NCBI GenBank assembly: GCA_964367945.1
Contig: CAYIZZ010000051.1
Span: forward strand, 1 to 14,872
DNA length: 14,872 nucleotides
Source: JAAYCI01 sp964367945
Lineage (GTDB): Bacteria > Bacillota > Clostridia > Oscillospirales > Ruminococcaceae
Reading direction: 5' to 3'
Positions 1 to 6,429 of the stretch are shown here, in pieces (the first letter of the stretch is position 1; the number at the start of each line of letters is the position of its first letter). Both the position numbers and the translations under genes were made by a program. The notes below the pieces were generated by a model, which saw nothing but the letters and a program-made list of their open reading frames with translations, was not told the origin of the DNA and made no database searches.

Positions 1-359
1 TTGTGATTATAGGCCACATGTTTCCTGTGTTTTTTGGGTTCAAAGGTGGTAAAGGCGTTGCTACATCTTGCGGTGTAGTGTTGGCGCTGCAGTTTATACC
101 AGCTATTATATTAATTACACTGTTTCTTATTGTTTTCTTTATCAGTAAGATGGTGTCGCTAGGCTCCCTTACTGGAATCGCATTGTATCCTGTAGTGACA
201 TTTTTGTGGTGTACTTTTGTTATTGGAGAAATGGTCGTGTATTCCACAGTGTGCACTGCCATAATTTCAGCTATGGTAATATGGATGCATCGCGCAAATA
301 TTGGACGTATCATTAGCGGCACTGAATATAAATTTGGACAAAAGAAAAAAGAAAATTAA
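1..359 (+). CDS. plsY: Glycerol-3-phosphate acyltransferase PlsY (5'-truncated by window edge)
   Basis: PlsY is an integral membrane enzyme that moves an acyl group from acyl-phosphate to glycerol-3-phosphate, making lysophosphatidic acid in the first step of phospholipid synthesis. About 119 C-terminal residues are visible; family members run near 200, so roughly the first 80-90 lie outside the window. Two conserved family motifs can be seen: the glycine-rich cytosolic loop GHMFPVFFGFKGGKGVAT near the left edge, and HRANIGRIISGTE near the C-terminus, with three hydrophobic membrane segments between them. The GTG at position 3 is internal to the protein and not a start, because the conserved motif begins only three codons later. 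The tail is lysine-rich (KKKEN). The gene faces der and ends about 27 bases before a strong hairpin terminator. Identity is very secure. Confidence 0.95.
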   Translation, partial: VIIGHMFPVFFGFKGGKGVATSCGVVLALQFIPAIILITLFLIVFFISKMVSLGSLTGIALYPVVTFLWCTFVIGEMVVYSTVCTAIISAMVIWMHRANIGRIISGTEYKFGQKKKEN

Positions 360-371
360 AGTTAATATTTT

Positions 372-467
372 ATTTATGCCTATAGTAAAACTCCTCTAAC
401 TAAGATGTGACAATCTTAATCAGAGGAGTTTTTTGTTGTGTGAAATAATATTGATTTATGCCTATAG
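372..467 (+). repeat. 14-bp direct repeat flanking the terminator
   Basis: The sequence ATTTATGCCTATAG occurs at 372-385 and again at 454-467, in the same orientation and 82 bases apart, one copy on each side of the plsY/der terminator. The right copy extends into the perfect 10-bp palindrome GCCTATAGGC (460-469), which touches the der stop codon (469-471). No role is known. The pair could be a relic of a small duplication. Confidence 0.6.
387..434 (+). terminator. Strong hairpin terminator between convergent plsY and der
   Basis: The outer stem pairs 387-397 (AAAACTCCTCT) with 422-432 (AGAGGAGTTTT). A second perfect 6-bp stem lies inside the loop (TAAGAT at 401-406 with ATCTTA at 413-418). 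On the + strand a run of six T follows at 429-434, giving a textbook rho-independent terminator for plsY. On the - strand the A run at 387-390 gives four U after the stem, so it can probably also stop der transcription, though less strongly. Confidence 0.88.
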
Positions 468-468
468 G

Positions 469-1791
469 CTATTTTTGGCCACGCTCACGAGACAAAATAC
501 GTATAGGTGTGCCCTCAAGCCCGAATGTAGCACGGATTTGGTTTTCCAGATAACGCTGATACGAAAAATGGAAAAGCTTTTTGTTGTTTATAAAACAAGC
601 AAATGTGGGTGGGCGTGTGGATACTTGTGTCATGTAATAAATTTTAAGACGCTTGCCACGGTCGGTAGGTGGCTGTACTCTTGCAGTGGCATCAGCCAAA
701 ATTTTGTTTAAAACACCGGTGGTGACACGTAGTGCATTTTGGCTATCGACGTAGTTTATCAGCTCCATCAGCTTATCAACGCGCTGACCGGTTTTAGCTG
801 AAAGGAAAATAATTGGCGCATAACTCATGAAAGAAAAGTCGGATTCCAATTTTTTACGCTGAATTTGCATGGTCTTATCATCTTTATCGATGGCATCCCA
901 TTTGTTCACAGCAATGATACACGCCTTACCTTGTTCGTGAGCATATCCTGCTACCTTGCTGTCTTGCTCGGAAAACCCTTGGGTGGCATCAATCATGATA
1001 ACAGCAACACGTGCACGTTCAGTAGCGGCAAGGCCACGAATAACACTATAGCGTTCCACGCCGTCTTCCACCTTACCACGACGGCGCATTCCGGCAGTGT
1101 CAATAAAAGTATACTTGCCCCATTTGTTATCAATATCACTGTCTACTGCATCCCGGGTGGTGCCTGCCTCGTCTGCCACTATCATTCTGTCTTCGCCTAG
1201 AATATAGTTTACAAGACTGGATTTGCCCACGTTGGGTCTACCTATGATAGCTACAGGAATGCGATCATCAGTTTCTTCGTCAATATCATTTTTAGGGAAG
1301 TGAGATATCACTTCATCAAGCAAGTCACCCGTTCCATGTCCGTGCACAGATGACACAGGGAAAGGATCGCCAAGTCCCAGCGAATAAAACTCATATATCT
1401 CGGGCGGAAGTGTTCCCACACCATCAACTTTATTTATAACTAAAATAATGGGCTTGCCACTACGTAAAAGCATCGGAGCAATATCGGAATCCTGAGCTGT
1501 GACACCGGTTTTAATATCAGTGATGAATAAAATAACAGATGCAGACTCGATGGCGATTTCTGCCTGGCGACGCATATGAAGCAAAAGACTATTGTCGGTT
1601 CCGGGCTCGATACCACCGGTATCTACCAGCAAAAACTGATGATCCAGCCATTCTGCGGTGCCGTATAGCCTATCGCGGGTAACACCCGGGGTGTCTTCTA
1701 CTATAGCCAAGCGCTCACCAATAAGCTTATTAAATAACGTGGATTTTCCTACGTTGGGTCGTCCAACAATGGCGACAATGGGTTTTGACAT
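469..1791 (-). CDS. der: Ribosome biogenesis GTPase Der (EngA)
   Basis: Der is a cytosolic GTPase with two G domains in tandem that binds the 50S precursor and is needed for late assembly of the large ribosomal subunit. From the ATG at 1791 the protein has 440 residues, the usual length. G domain 1 shows P-loop GRPNVGKS (10-17), DTGG (57-60) and NKVD (120-123). G domain 2 shows GRPNVGKS (184-191), DTAG (231-234), NKWD (296-299) and SAK (331-333). A KH-like domain fills roughly residues 355-440 and ends in TPIRILSRERG. The reading frame stays open to 1863, but the extra 24 residues are outside the family pattern, and AAAGGAG sits five bases before the 1791 ATG. The gene lies 38 bases after the zinc-ribbon/WG gene with no terminator seen between them, so the two are probably co-transcribed. 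Confidence 0.98.
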   Translation of the reverse strand: MSKPIVAIVGRPNVGKSTLFNKLIGERLAIVEDTPGVTRDRLYGTAEWLDHQFLLVDTGGIEPGTDNSLLLHMRRQAEIAIESASVILFITDIKTGVTAQDSDIAPMLLRSGKPIILVINKVDGVGTLPPEIYEFYSLGLGDPFPVSSVHGHGTGDLLDEVISHFPKNDIDEETDDRIPVAIIGRPNVGKSSLVNYILGEDRMIVADEAGTTRDAVDSDIDNKWGKYTFIDTAGMRRRGKVEDGVERYSVIRGLAATERARVAVIMIDATQGFSEQDSKVAGYAHEQGKACIIAVNKWDAIDKDDKTMQIQRKKLESDFSFMSYAPIIFLSAKTGQRVDKLMELINYVDSQNALRVTTGVLNKILADATARVQPPTDRGKRLKIYYMTQVSTRPPTFACFINNKKLFHFSYQRYLENQIRATFGLEGTPIRILSRERGQK

Positions 1792-1796
1792 GGTAT

Positions 1797-1803
1797 CTCC
1801 TTT
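1797..1803 (-). promoter_or_regulatory. Ribosome binding site that fixes the der start
   Basis: AAAGGAG on the - strand, five bases upstream of the ATG at 1791. It supports this start over the in-frame upstream ATG at 1863, which lies inside the end of the preceding gene. Confidence 0.8.
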
Positions 1804-1829
1804 GTATATAGGGTGGTGCTGTATTAAAC

Positions 1830-3302
1830 TTACGATAGTGGGGAAAGTGCGATTTGTCCCCATAGGCCGTCTTGTTGTACCCAGGCGGCGCCTTGGTAGA
1901 CAAACGTAGCGTTTTCAAACTGTGGCGCAATGATTTCGTTTCCGTTTTCATCTATAAAACCGACCATACCGTTTATTCGTATAGGGGTATATCCTTCATT
2001 GAAAATTCCTGCACTCATGAAAAGTGGATTATCATAATTCCACATGGGCTCAAGCACAAAGTCAGTGATGAATTCGTTTTCCACAGCATTGAAAAAGCTG
2101 TACATACCATTAGTGTTCTCAACCTGCCAAATATTGTTATAAACAGGGGTGACAGAGGTATATATGGTATCTAAGATTAAGTTGCCGTCGCCGGTTGCAA
2201 GGCCTTGTCTGGTTTCAAGTAACATACCGGACTCATCAAAATTTGTGATATCAATAGCGGTTAGGTAATCGGGCACAGTGAAATCATAAGTTGAAAAATC
2301 TGCTACAGAAAACTCACCATAATCGGCGAATCCAAGTGTCAAGCTTCCATCAGCAGGATTGTAGCCGGATATCATGAAGTTTGCGCCGCCGTGGCCACCG
2401 TCGGTGGTGTAAGGTAGGCCGTGGCCGGCTAAAAATGCGTTTTGGGCATCAAAATCACTGCTTTGGTTTAACTCTTCGGGGAATCCATGCCAATATCCGT
2501 AATCACAGAAAAAAGGAGGATCTGAAAAAGTACCGGCAGGAATAATCTCGCTACCACTAAATTCTAAAACACCAATACCATCATCGGTGTGAAAATTCAG
2601 GTAGTTCATACTATTGCTAATATATGTGTTGGTGCCACCAAGTGGGGCAAGGTATCGCCAGTCATACTGTGGCTCGACGACCCAGCTAAAGCCTGAATTA
2701 GTTGAATCATTTGTGTTTTCAGATCCAGCCTGAGGAAAGCTGCGTGTATTAAAGTCATCATCATTAGTATAAGAATCGTTTGGAGCTGTCTCATAACTCA
2801 TAGTTTCTAATGTTTCTTCAATTATAGAAGAGCCTATCATAAACGGCAAAACACAAGAGCTGAAAAGATAAATGGCGGCAATAAAAAGTCCAATAATAAG
2901 GCACCCAATTCCAAGCGCCTTGGAAGGTTTTTTCATACTACTAGCCGGAGGTGGTGTAGGGGTATTGTAATATGTAGGGGCGCCCGGCTGTGGAGGAGTG
3001 TTGCTGAAATATGGCGGAGCACCTTGTGGTGGCTGCTGCACAGTGCCTTGCGTTGGCTGTTGCGGGGCACCCATTGTAGGCGGCTGTGGAGGAGTGTTGC
3101 TAAAGTATGGCGGAGCACCTTGTGGTGGCTGTTGTGGCGTGTCTTGCATTGGCTGTTGCACAGTGCCCATAGGAGGGGGTGTATTTCCTTGAGGAGAATT
3201 CACTGGCGGAGGACTGGCAACATTATTTATTGGTGTGCCACAATTTCCACAAAAAGCGGCATTGATAGCTAAAGGGCTACCACAAGAATTACAGTTGGCC
3301 AT
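1830..3302 (-). CDS. Zinc-ribbon, proline-rich, single-span membrane protein with WG-type repeats
   Basis: A 490-residue protein of unknown function with clear modules. Residues 1-25 form a zinc ribbon with two CxxC knuckles (C4, C7, C18, C21). Residues 30-120 are a Pro/Gln/Gly-rich linker in which the 18-residue unit QQPPQGAPPYFSNTPPQP occurs twice (57-74 and 89-106). A hydrophobic span follows at about 130-157, after a basic KKPSK stretch, which predicts the ribbon in the cytosol. After an acidic, Ser/Asn-rich stalk (160-205) comes a large outer domain. Its C-terminus (about 399-484) resembles WG beta repeats, with NGMVGFIDENGNEIIAPQF and DGLWGQI. There is no signal peptide. The ATG at 3302 has AAAAGGAG upstream. 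It lies between the DUF512 and der genes. The role is unknown; a surface sensor or scaffold is only a guess. Confidence 0.85.
   Translation of the reverse strand: MANCNSCGSPLAINAAFCGNCGTPINNVASPPPVNSPQGNTPPPMGTVQQPMQDTPQQPPQGAPPYFSNTPPQPPTMGAPQQPTQGTVQQPPQGAPPYFSNTPPQPGAPTYYNTPTPPPASSMKKPSKALGIGCLIIGLFIAAIYLFSSCVLPFMIGSSIIEETLETMSYETAPNDSYTNDDDFNTRSFPQAGSENTNDSTNSGFSWVVEPQYDWRYLAPLGGTNTYISNSMNYLNFHTDDGIGVLEFSGSEIIPAGTFSDPPFFCDYGYWHGFPEELNQSSDFDAQNAFLAGHGLPYTTDGGHGGANFMISGYNPADGSLTLGFADYGEFSVADFSTYDFTVPDYLTAIDITNFDESGMLLETRQGLATGDGNLILDTIYTSVTPVYNNIWQVENTNGMYSFFNAVENEFITDFVLEPMWNYDNPLFMSAGIFNEGYTPIRINGMVGFIDENGNEIIAPQFENATFVYQGAAWVQQDGLWGQIALSPLS
2986..3168 (-). repeat. 96-bp imperfect tandem repeat encoding the proline-rich linker
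   Basis: The stretch at 2986-3038 recurs at 3082-3134 with an offset of exactly 96 bases (32 codons) and only a few mismatches, mostly at third codon positions (for example CTGAAA versus CTAAAG). Further shared pieces (CTGTTGCACAGTGCC-like) occur around 3031-3071 and 3127-3168. The offset preserves the frame, so copy number can change without breaking the gene. Confidence 0.8.
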
Positions 3303-3360
3303 AATAGTATCTCCTTTTACACATGAAATTTAATAAGAAAAACTAAAAATATAACTACAT

Positions 3361-3375
3361 ATTATAGTATACCAC
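3361..3375 (-). promoter_or_regulatory. Candidate promoter of the zinc-ribbon/WG gene
   Basis: On the - strand TGGTATACT gives an extended -10 (TGn followed by TATACT at 3366-3371), overlapped downstream by a second match, TATAAT at 3361-3366. No good -35 box is visible. It lies about 60 bases before the start at 3302, in the AT-rich 148-base gap after the DUF512 gene. Moderate to weak support. Confidence 0.4.
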
Positions 3376-3450
3376 AAAATAAAAACTTGTGCTGTGTTTT
3401 TGTGAATTGCACTGTGCTTTTTTATGTGTGATTGCTAGGTGAAAATTAAG

Positions 3451-4752
3451 CTATAGTGATAGCAGTGTCTGCAGTAAAGAAAATGCACCATCAGGAGGTA
3501 TGTGTACACATACACCAAGTGCCGATTCTATATCAGAAGGGGTGGTGTCATCAAGCAACAAATCACCCTCACTTCGCAGAATATTTGATGGCAAAAATAG
3601 ATTTTGGCTACATAGCTTGTCACTTAACTGAGCGATAATATCTTCTCCGCATAAAAGCCCGCTGACAGTAATGCTGTGCCCAAAAAAGTTGTTTACTATA
3701 GTATGGACACGTATATATACACTGGGCATAGTTTTATTTACTGTATCAGCTAAATATTGCATCAATGGGGCAGAAAGCACGCCGGTAGCTATATCGGCGC
3801 AAATCTTTCCACTAGGCGGGGTAGCATAGCTAAGTTCGTCTAAAAATTCATCGCAAAAACTGCGCCACATCCCTACACCATTTTCAAGTTGAGGATATCC
3901 GTCGTAAAAATCAGCCGGAGGTATATCTCGCTGTGCCAGTAAAAACCATTCGTCAGATGGATAAATCAAGCGCGAGCCAAGTTTTTCGCTGAATTCGTTG
4001 CCCATTTGCAGCATTATATCCAGCTGCTCACTTGCGGTTTCTTTTGTGTAGCTTGTAAGGGTGGGCAGGCCATCTCGATGTGCACTAAGGCCAACAGGAA
4101 CGGCAGCGATACTCTCGGTGTGTGGATGAAATTCTGAAAGCCACTGCAAGCTATGACGCAGCTCATCGCCGTCGTTGATACCGGGACACAGCACCAACTG
4201 AAAATTCATAGGTATACCGGCTTTTGCAAGCTTTGGTATGTAAGAGAGTGCATTTCCGGCAGATGGGTTTTTTGTCATTTCTACACGTAAGCCAGGATTA
4301 GCTGTATGTACACTTATATTGACAGGTGAAAAGCGCATTGATATTATGCGTTCAACTTCAGCATCTGTTAAATTGGTAAGGGTTACATAGTTGCCAAATA
4401 AAAATCCAAGGCGTTCGTCATCATCTTTGAAATACAAAGAAGAACGAAGACCTTTAGGTAGCTGGTCGATAAAGCAAAAAATACAAGCATTTTTACAGTG
4501 GCGGTGTTTGTCGGCCAAATAGCTGGAAAAAACACAGCCGAGTGGTTGATATTCAGATTTTGATAAGGTGATGCTCACCGGTATATCGCCATCTTGCAAG
4601 GATAAATCAAGCTTTGAGCCGGCAGTGTGAAACTCGTAATCAAGGCCGTCACAAATAGGGTGTTTATTAATAGAAACAAGCTGCATGCCACTGCGAATAC
4701 CTGCTTTTTCTGCGGGGGAGTCCGGTAACACATTTTGAATGGTGATGGGCAT
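3451..4752 (-). CDS. DUF512 family PDZ / radical-SAM-like iron-sulfur protein
   Basis: A 433-residue cytosolic protein of a family conserved in Clostridia, often found beside der, whose reaction is not established to my knowledge. The N-terminus (1-65) is PDZ-like, with the motif LPDSPAEKAGIRSGMQLVSING-like up to residue 30. Next comes a CxxxCxxC cluster (C86, C90, C93 in CKNACIFCF), the classical pattern for a radical-SAM [4Fe-4S] cluster. The signature DQLPKGLRSSLYFKDDDERL follows at 97-115, then NYVTLTNL and later NNFFGHSITVSGLLCG, both typical of the DUF512 family. The start at 4752 is preceded by AAAGGAG at a good distance. A candidate promoter is seen at 4812-4839. No terminator separates it clearly from the zinc-ribbon gene, so read-through into that gene and der is possible. 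The family call is firm; the function is unknown. Confidence 0.93.
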   Translation of the reverse strand: MPITIQNVLPDSPAEKAGIRSGMQLVSINKHPICDGLDYEFHTAGSKLDLSLQDGDIPVSITLSKSEYQPLGCVFSSYLADKHRHCKNACIFCFIDQLPKGLRSSLYFKDDDERLGFLFGNYVTLTNLTDAEVERIISMRFSPVNISVHTANPGLRVEMTKNPSAGNALSYIPKLAKAGIPMNFQLVLCPGINDGDELRHSLQWLSEFHPHTESIAAVPVGLSAHRDGLPTLTSYTKETASEQLDIMLQMGNEFSEKLGSRLIYPSDEWFLLAQRDIPPADFYDGYPQLENGVGMWRSFCDEFLDELSYATPPSGKICADIATGVLSAPLMQYLADTVNKTMPSVYIRVHTIVNNFFGHSITVSGLLCGEDIIAQLSDKLCSQNLFLPSNILRSEGDLLLDDTTPSDIESALGVCVHIPPDGAFSLLQTLLSL

Positions 4753-4811
4753 GATAAGCTCCTTTCAATAAATGGCGCATAGCCGAGGGTGTATTAAGTG
4801 TAAATAATGTT

Positions 4812-4839
4812 ATTATAGGATAAAGCGTATAACGAACAA
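4812..4839 (-). promoter_or_regulatory. Candidate promoter of the DUF512 gene
   Basis: On the - strand, -35 TTGTTC (4834-4839), a 16-base spacer, and a perfect -10 TATAAT (4812-4817), about 60 bases before the ATG at 4752. The -35 overlaps the U-tract of the putative rpmF terminator, so the two transcription units are packed back to back. Confidence 0.5.
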
Positions 4840-4866
4840 AAAAGGTCGCCACAAAAGTGCCGTGGC
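4838..4866 (-). terminator. Putative terminator downstream of rpmF
   Basis: On the - strand, GCCAC (4862-4866) can pair with GTGGC (4848-4852) across a nine-base loop, and six U follow at 4838-4843 after four more bases. The stem is short (5 bp). The alternative pairing GTCGC (4883-4887 read on the - strand) with GCGAC (4845-4849) would enlarge it. It is about 80 bases past the rpmF stop. Plausible but not strong. Confidence 0.45.
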
Positions 4867-4947
4867 ATTTTGCCCGTCACTTGCGACAACCCTGTTGCGA
4901 AGCACTCTGTTAAGATAACTTCAGCACACAACTAACACCTAATCAAA

Positions 4948-5133
4948 TTAGGCTTCTTTTTGCTTTACGACTGCTCTGCCTTTGTAAAAACCACAATTGC
5001 CACAGGCTACATGCGGAACTTTATAGTTGCCACATTGTGTACAAGTGACCAAAGTGGGAGCTTCCAGTTTCCATACATTGGAACGACGTTTGTCCCGACG
5101 AGCAGAACTATGCTTTCTTTTTGGTACTGCCAT
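4948..5133 (-). CDS. rpmF: 50S ribosomal protein L32
   Basis: L32 is a small basic protein of the large ribosomal subunit. The 61-residue sequence starts with the family signature MAVPKRKHSSARRDKRRS and has two zinc knuckles (C31, C34, C44, C47 in CTQCG and CGNCG), so this is the zinc-binding form. The start is preceded by AGGAGGTG at about seven bases. A near-consensus promoter lies at 5215-5243 with a leader of roughly 75 bases. In many bacteria rpmF follows a yceD (DUF177) gene; here no such gene is next to it and trxB lies upstream instead. The short palindrome CCTAAT-CAA-ATTAGG (4938-4952) overlaps the stop codon. Confidence 0.97.
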   Translation of the reverse strand: MAVPKRKHSSARRDKRRSNVWKLEAPTLVTCTQCGNYKVPHVACGNCGFYKGRAVVKQKEA

Positions 5134-5170
5134 ATTCGCACCTCCTCGTTTGGTACTGTAGAGCTATATG

Positions 5171-5194
5171 CATCCGAGTGGATGGGCTACATCC
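5171..5194 (-). promoter_or_regulatory. Two alternative hairpins in the rpmF leader
   Basis: In the transcript the leader contains GGATG (5190-5194), then CATCC (5180-5184), then GGATG again (5171-5175), with spacers of five and four bases. The middle segment can pair with either neighbour but not both. Such a switchable arrangement could serve control of L32 translation, but each stem is only 5 bp and no protein or ligand is known to bind it. Confidence 0.35.
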
Positions 5195-5214
5195 TTAGTA
5201 TTATGAACCAATTT

Positions 5215-5243
5215 ATTATACTTCATGAAATAGAATATGTAAA
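5215..5243 (-). promoter_or_regulatory. Strong promoter of rpmF
   Basis: On the - strand, -35 TTTACA (5238-5243), a 17-base spacer, and a perfect -10 TATAAT (5215-5220). The predicted transcription start is near 5208, giving a leader of about 75 bases. One of the best sigma-A-like promoters in the window. Confidence 0.8.
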
Positions 5244-5283
5244 GGGGTTTTTGGAAAATTTTCAAAAAATAAAAATATTATTT

Positions 5284-6219
5284 TTACAAATTGTCGATAT
5301 AGTGGCCAGCCTGTACTGCGGCGATGGCACCATCGGAGGCAGCTGTGACAACTTGCCGTAGGCTTTTTTTGCGACAATCACCTGCGGCAAACACACCGGG
5401 TATATTAGTGTGCATATCCTCGTTTGTAAGAATATAGCCGTTTTCAAGAGTGATGTGATTCTCCAAAAACTGCGTATGAGGCAAAAAACCGATAAACACA
5501 AATACACCGAATGTGCCATCTTTTTCAGGTGCATGTATTTCTTCTAAATCGCCTGTTATAGTGTCTTTAAAAACAATGCTATTTAGCAGATCATCGCCTT
5601 TTAGTTCTGATACAACACTGTTCCAACGCACATTTATTTTCGGGTTTGCAAAAACCTTGTCTTGGATAGACTTTGCCGCGCGCAAGCTGTCTCTTCTGTG
5701 TACAATAGTGACATTTTGTGCGAATTTCGTAAGGTAAAGCGCTTCGTCAAGGGCGCTATCACCACCGCCAATCACATATACATCCATGCCTTTATAAAAA
5801 TTGGCGTCGCACGTGGCACAGTAAGAAACACCTTTGCCGACAAACTCTTTTTCACCGGGACAACCGATAGGTCGCAAAGTAGCACCAGGAGTGAAAATAA
5901 CAGTTTTTGCCATGTATTCATTTTTTGCGCTTTTCAAAAGCTTCACATCGCCAGAAAGGTCCATGTCGATAATGGTGTCAGACACACGTTTGGCGCCAAA
6001 AGAGTCGCATTGCTTTATCATACGCTGCACTAAAGATGTGCCGGTTTCCTCTTCAATGCCACCTGGGTAGTTTTCAATATCGCTAGTTAAGGCGATTTGA
6101 CCGCCGGGTAATAACTTTTCTATAATTAAAGTATCCAAGTTGGCTCTGCCAGCATAAAGACCAGCTGAAAGACCTGCAGGCCCTGCGCCGACTATTATAG
6201 TATCATAGATGTGATCCAT
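5284..6219 (-). CDS. trxB: Thioredoxin reductase (NADPH, FAD)
   Basis: TrxB uses NADPH and FAD to reduce thioredoxin, supplying electrons for ribonucleotide reductase and disulfide repair in the cytosol. The 311-residue length fits the low-molecular-weight bacterial type. Visible motifs are FAD-binding GAGPAG (11-16), the redox-active pair C134-A-T-C137 followed by D138, the NADPH-domain GGGDSA (151-156), the HRRDSLRA motif (174-181) typical of NADPH rather than NADH use, and the C-terminal FAD contact GDCR (280-283) followed by QVVTAASDGAIAA. The ATG at 6219 has AGGAG upstream. A good promoter at 6288-6316 drives it. No thioredoxin gene lies in the window. Only an all-AT stem-loop follows the stop, so part of the transcript may run into rpmF, although rpmF has its own promoter. 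Confidence 0.97.
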   Translation of the reverse strand: MDHIYDTIIVGAGPAGLSAGLYAGRANLDTLIIEKLLPGGQIALTSDIENYPGGIEEETGTSLVQRMIKQCDSFGAKRVSDTIIDMDLSGDVKLLKSAKNEYMAKTVIFTPGATLRPIGCPGEKEFVGKGVSYCATCDANFYKGMDVYVIGGGDSALDEALYLTKFAQNVTIVHRRDSLRAAKSIQDKVFANPKINVRWNSVVSELKGDDLLNSIVFKDTITGDLEEIHAPEKDGTFGVFVFIGFLPHTQFLENHITLENGYILTNEDMHTNIPGVFAAGDCRKKSLRQVVTAASDGAIAAVQAGHYIDNL

Positions 6220-6287
6220 AGAAGCACTCCTATATGCCTGTTTTTATGCTTGTATAAACAGAGTTTCAAGTAAAGCGGTTTAAAGCT

Positions 6288-6316
6288 ATACTACTATTTT
6301 AGTATGAGTTTGTCAA
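6288..6316 (-). promoter_or_regulatory. trxB promoter with an inverted repeat over the -10 region
   Basis: On the - strand, a perfect -35 TTGACA (6311-6316), a 17-base spacer, and -10 TAGTAT (6288-6293), about 60 bases before the trxB ATG. The -10 is one arm of the inverted repeat ATACTA-N6-TAGTAT (6288-6305), which extends into the spacer. A dimeric repressor bound there would block the promoter. The promoter call is good; the operator idea is inference. Confidence 0.65.
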
Positions 6317-6357
6317 TATATGATATGGCAAAAACGGATGTAATATTAGTCTATACA

Positions 6358-6386
6358 TTGCGAAAAATAGTGCGGTAGCATATAAT
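6358..6386 (+). promoter_or_regulatory. Promoter of the glycosyltransferase gene
   Basis: -35 TTGCGA (6358-6363), a 17-base spacer and a perfect -10 TATAAT (6381-6386). Predicted start near 6393, giving a leader of about 47 bases before the ATG at 6440. It is divergent from the trxB promoter, with about 40 bases between the two -35 boxes. Confidence 0.65.
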
Positions 6387-6429
6387 AAAAATACAAATAA
6401 AAAAATCAGCATACATTGGGATGACATTT

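Noticed and set aside
433..711. A + strand frame of 92 codons after the terminator.
   Set aside because: It lies almost wholly antisense to der, resembles nothing and has no ribosome site.
2998..3192. A + strand frame opposite the proline-rich linker encoding a Cys/Gly-rich 64-residue peptide with repeated CGGCC-like motifs.
   Set aside because: It is the exact antisense of the Pro/Gln repeat codons, which forces Gly and Cys; there is no ribosome site and no promoter.
3385..3450. Hairpin-like GCAC/GTGC pairs between the DUF512 and zinc-ribbon genes as a terminator.
   Set aside because: The stem is four base pairs with a long loop and the following T run is displaced; not convincing.
5262..5283. 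AT-only stem (TAAAAAT/ATTTTTA) followed by T-rich DNA after trxB as a terminator.
   Set aside because: A stem of only A-T pairs is too weak to be relied on; the composition alone produces such matches.
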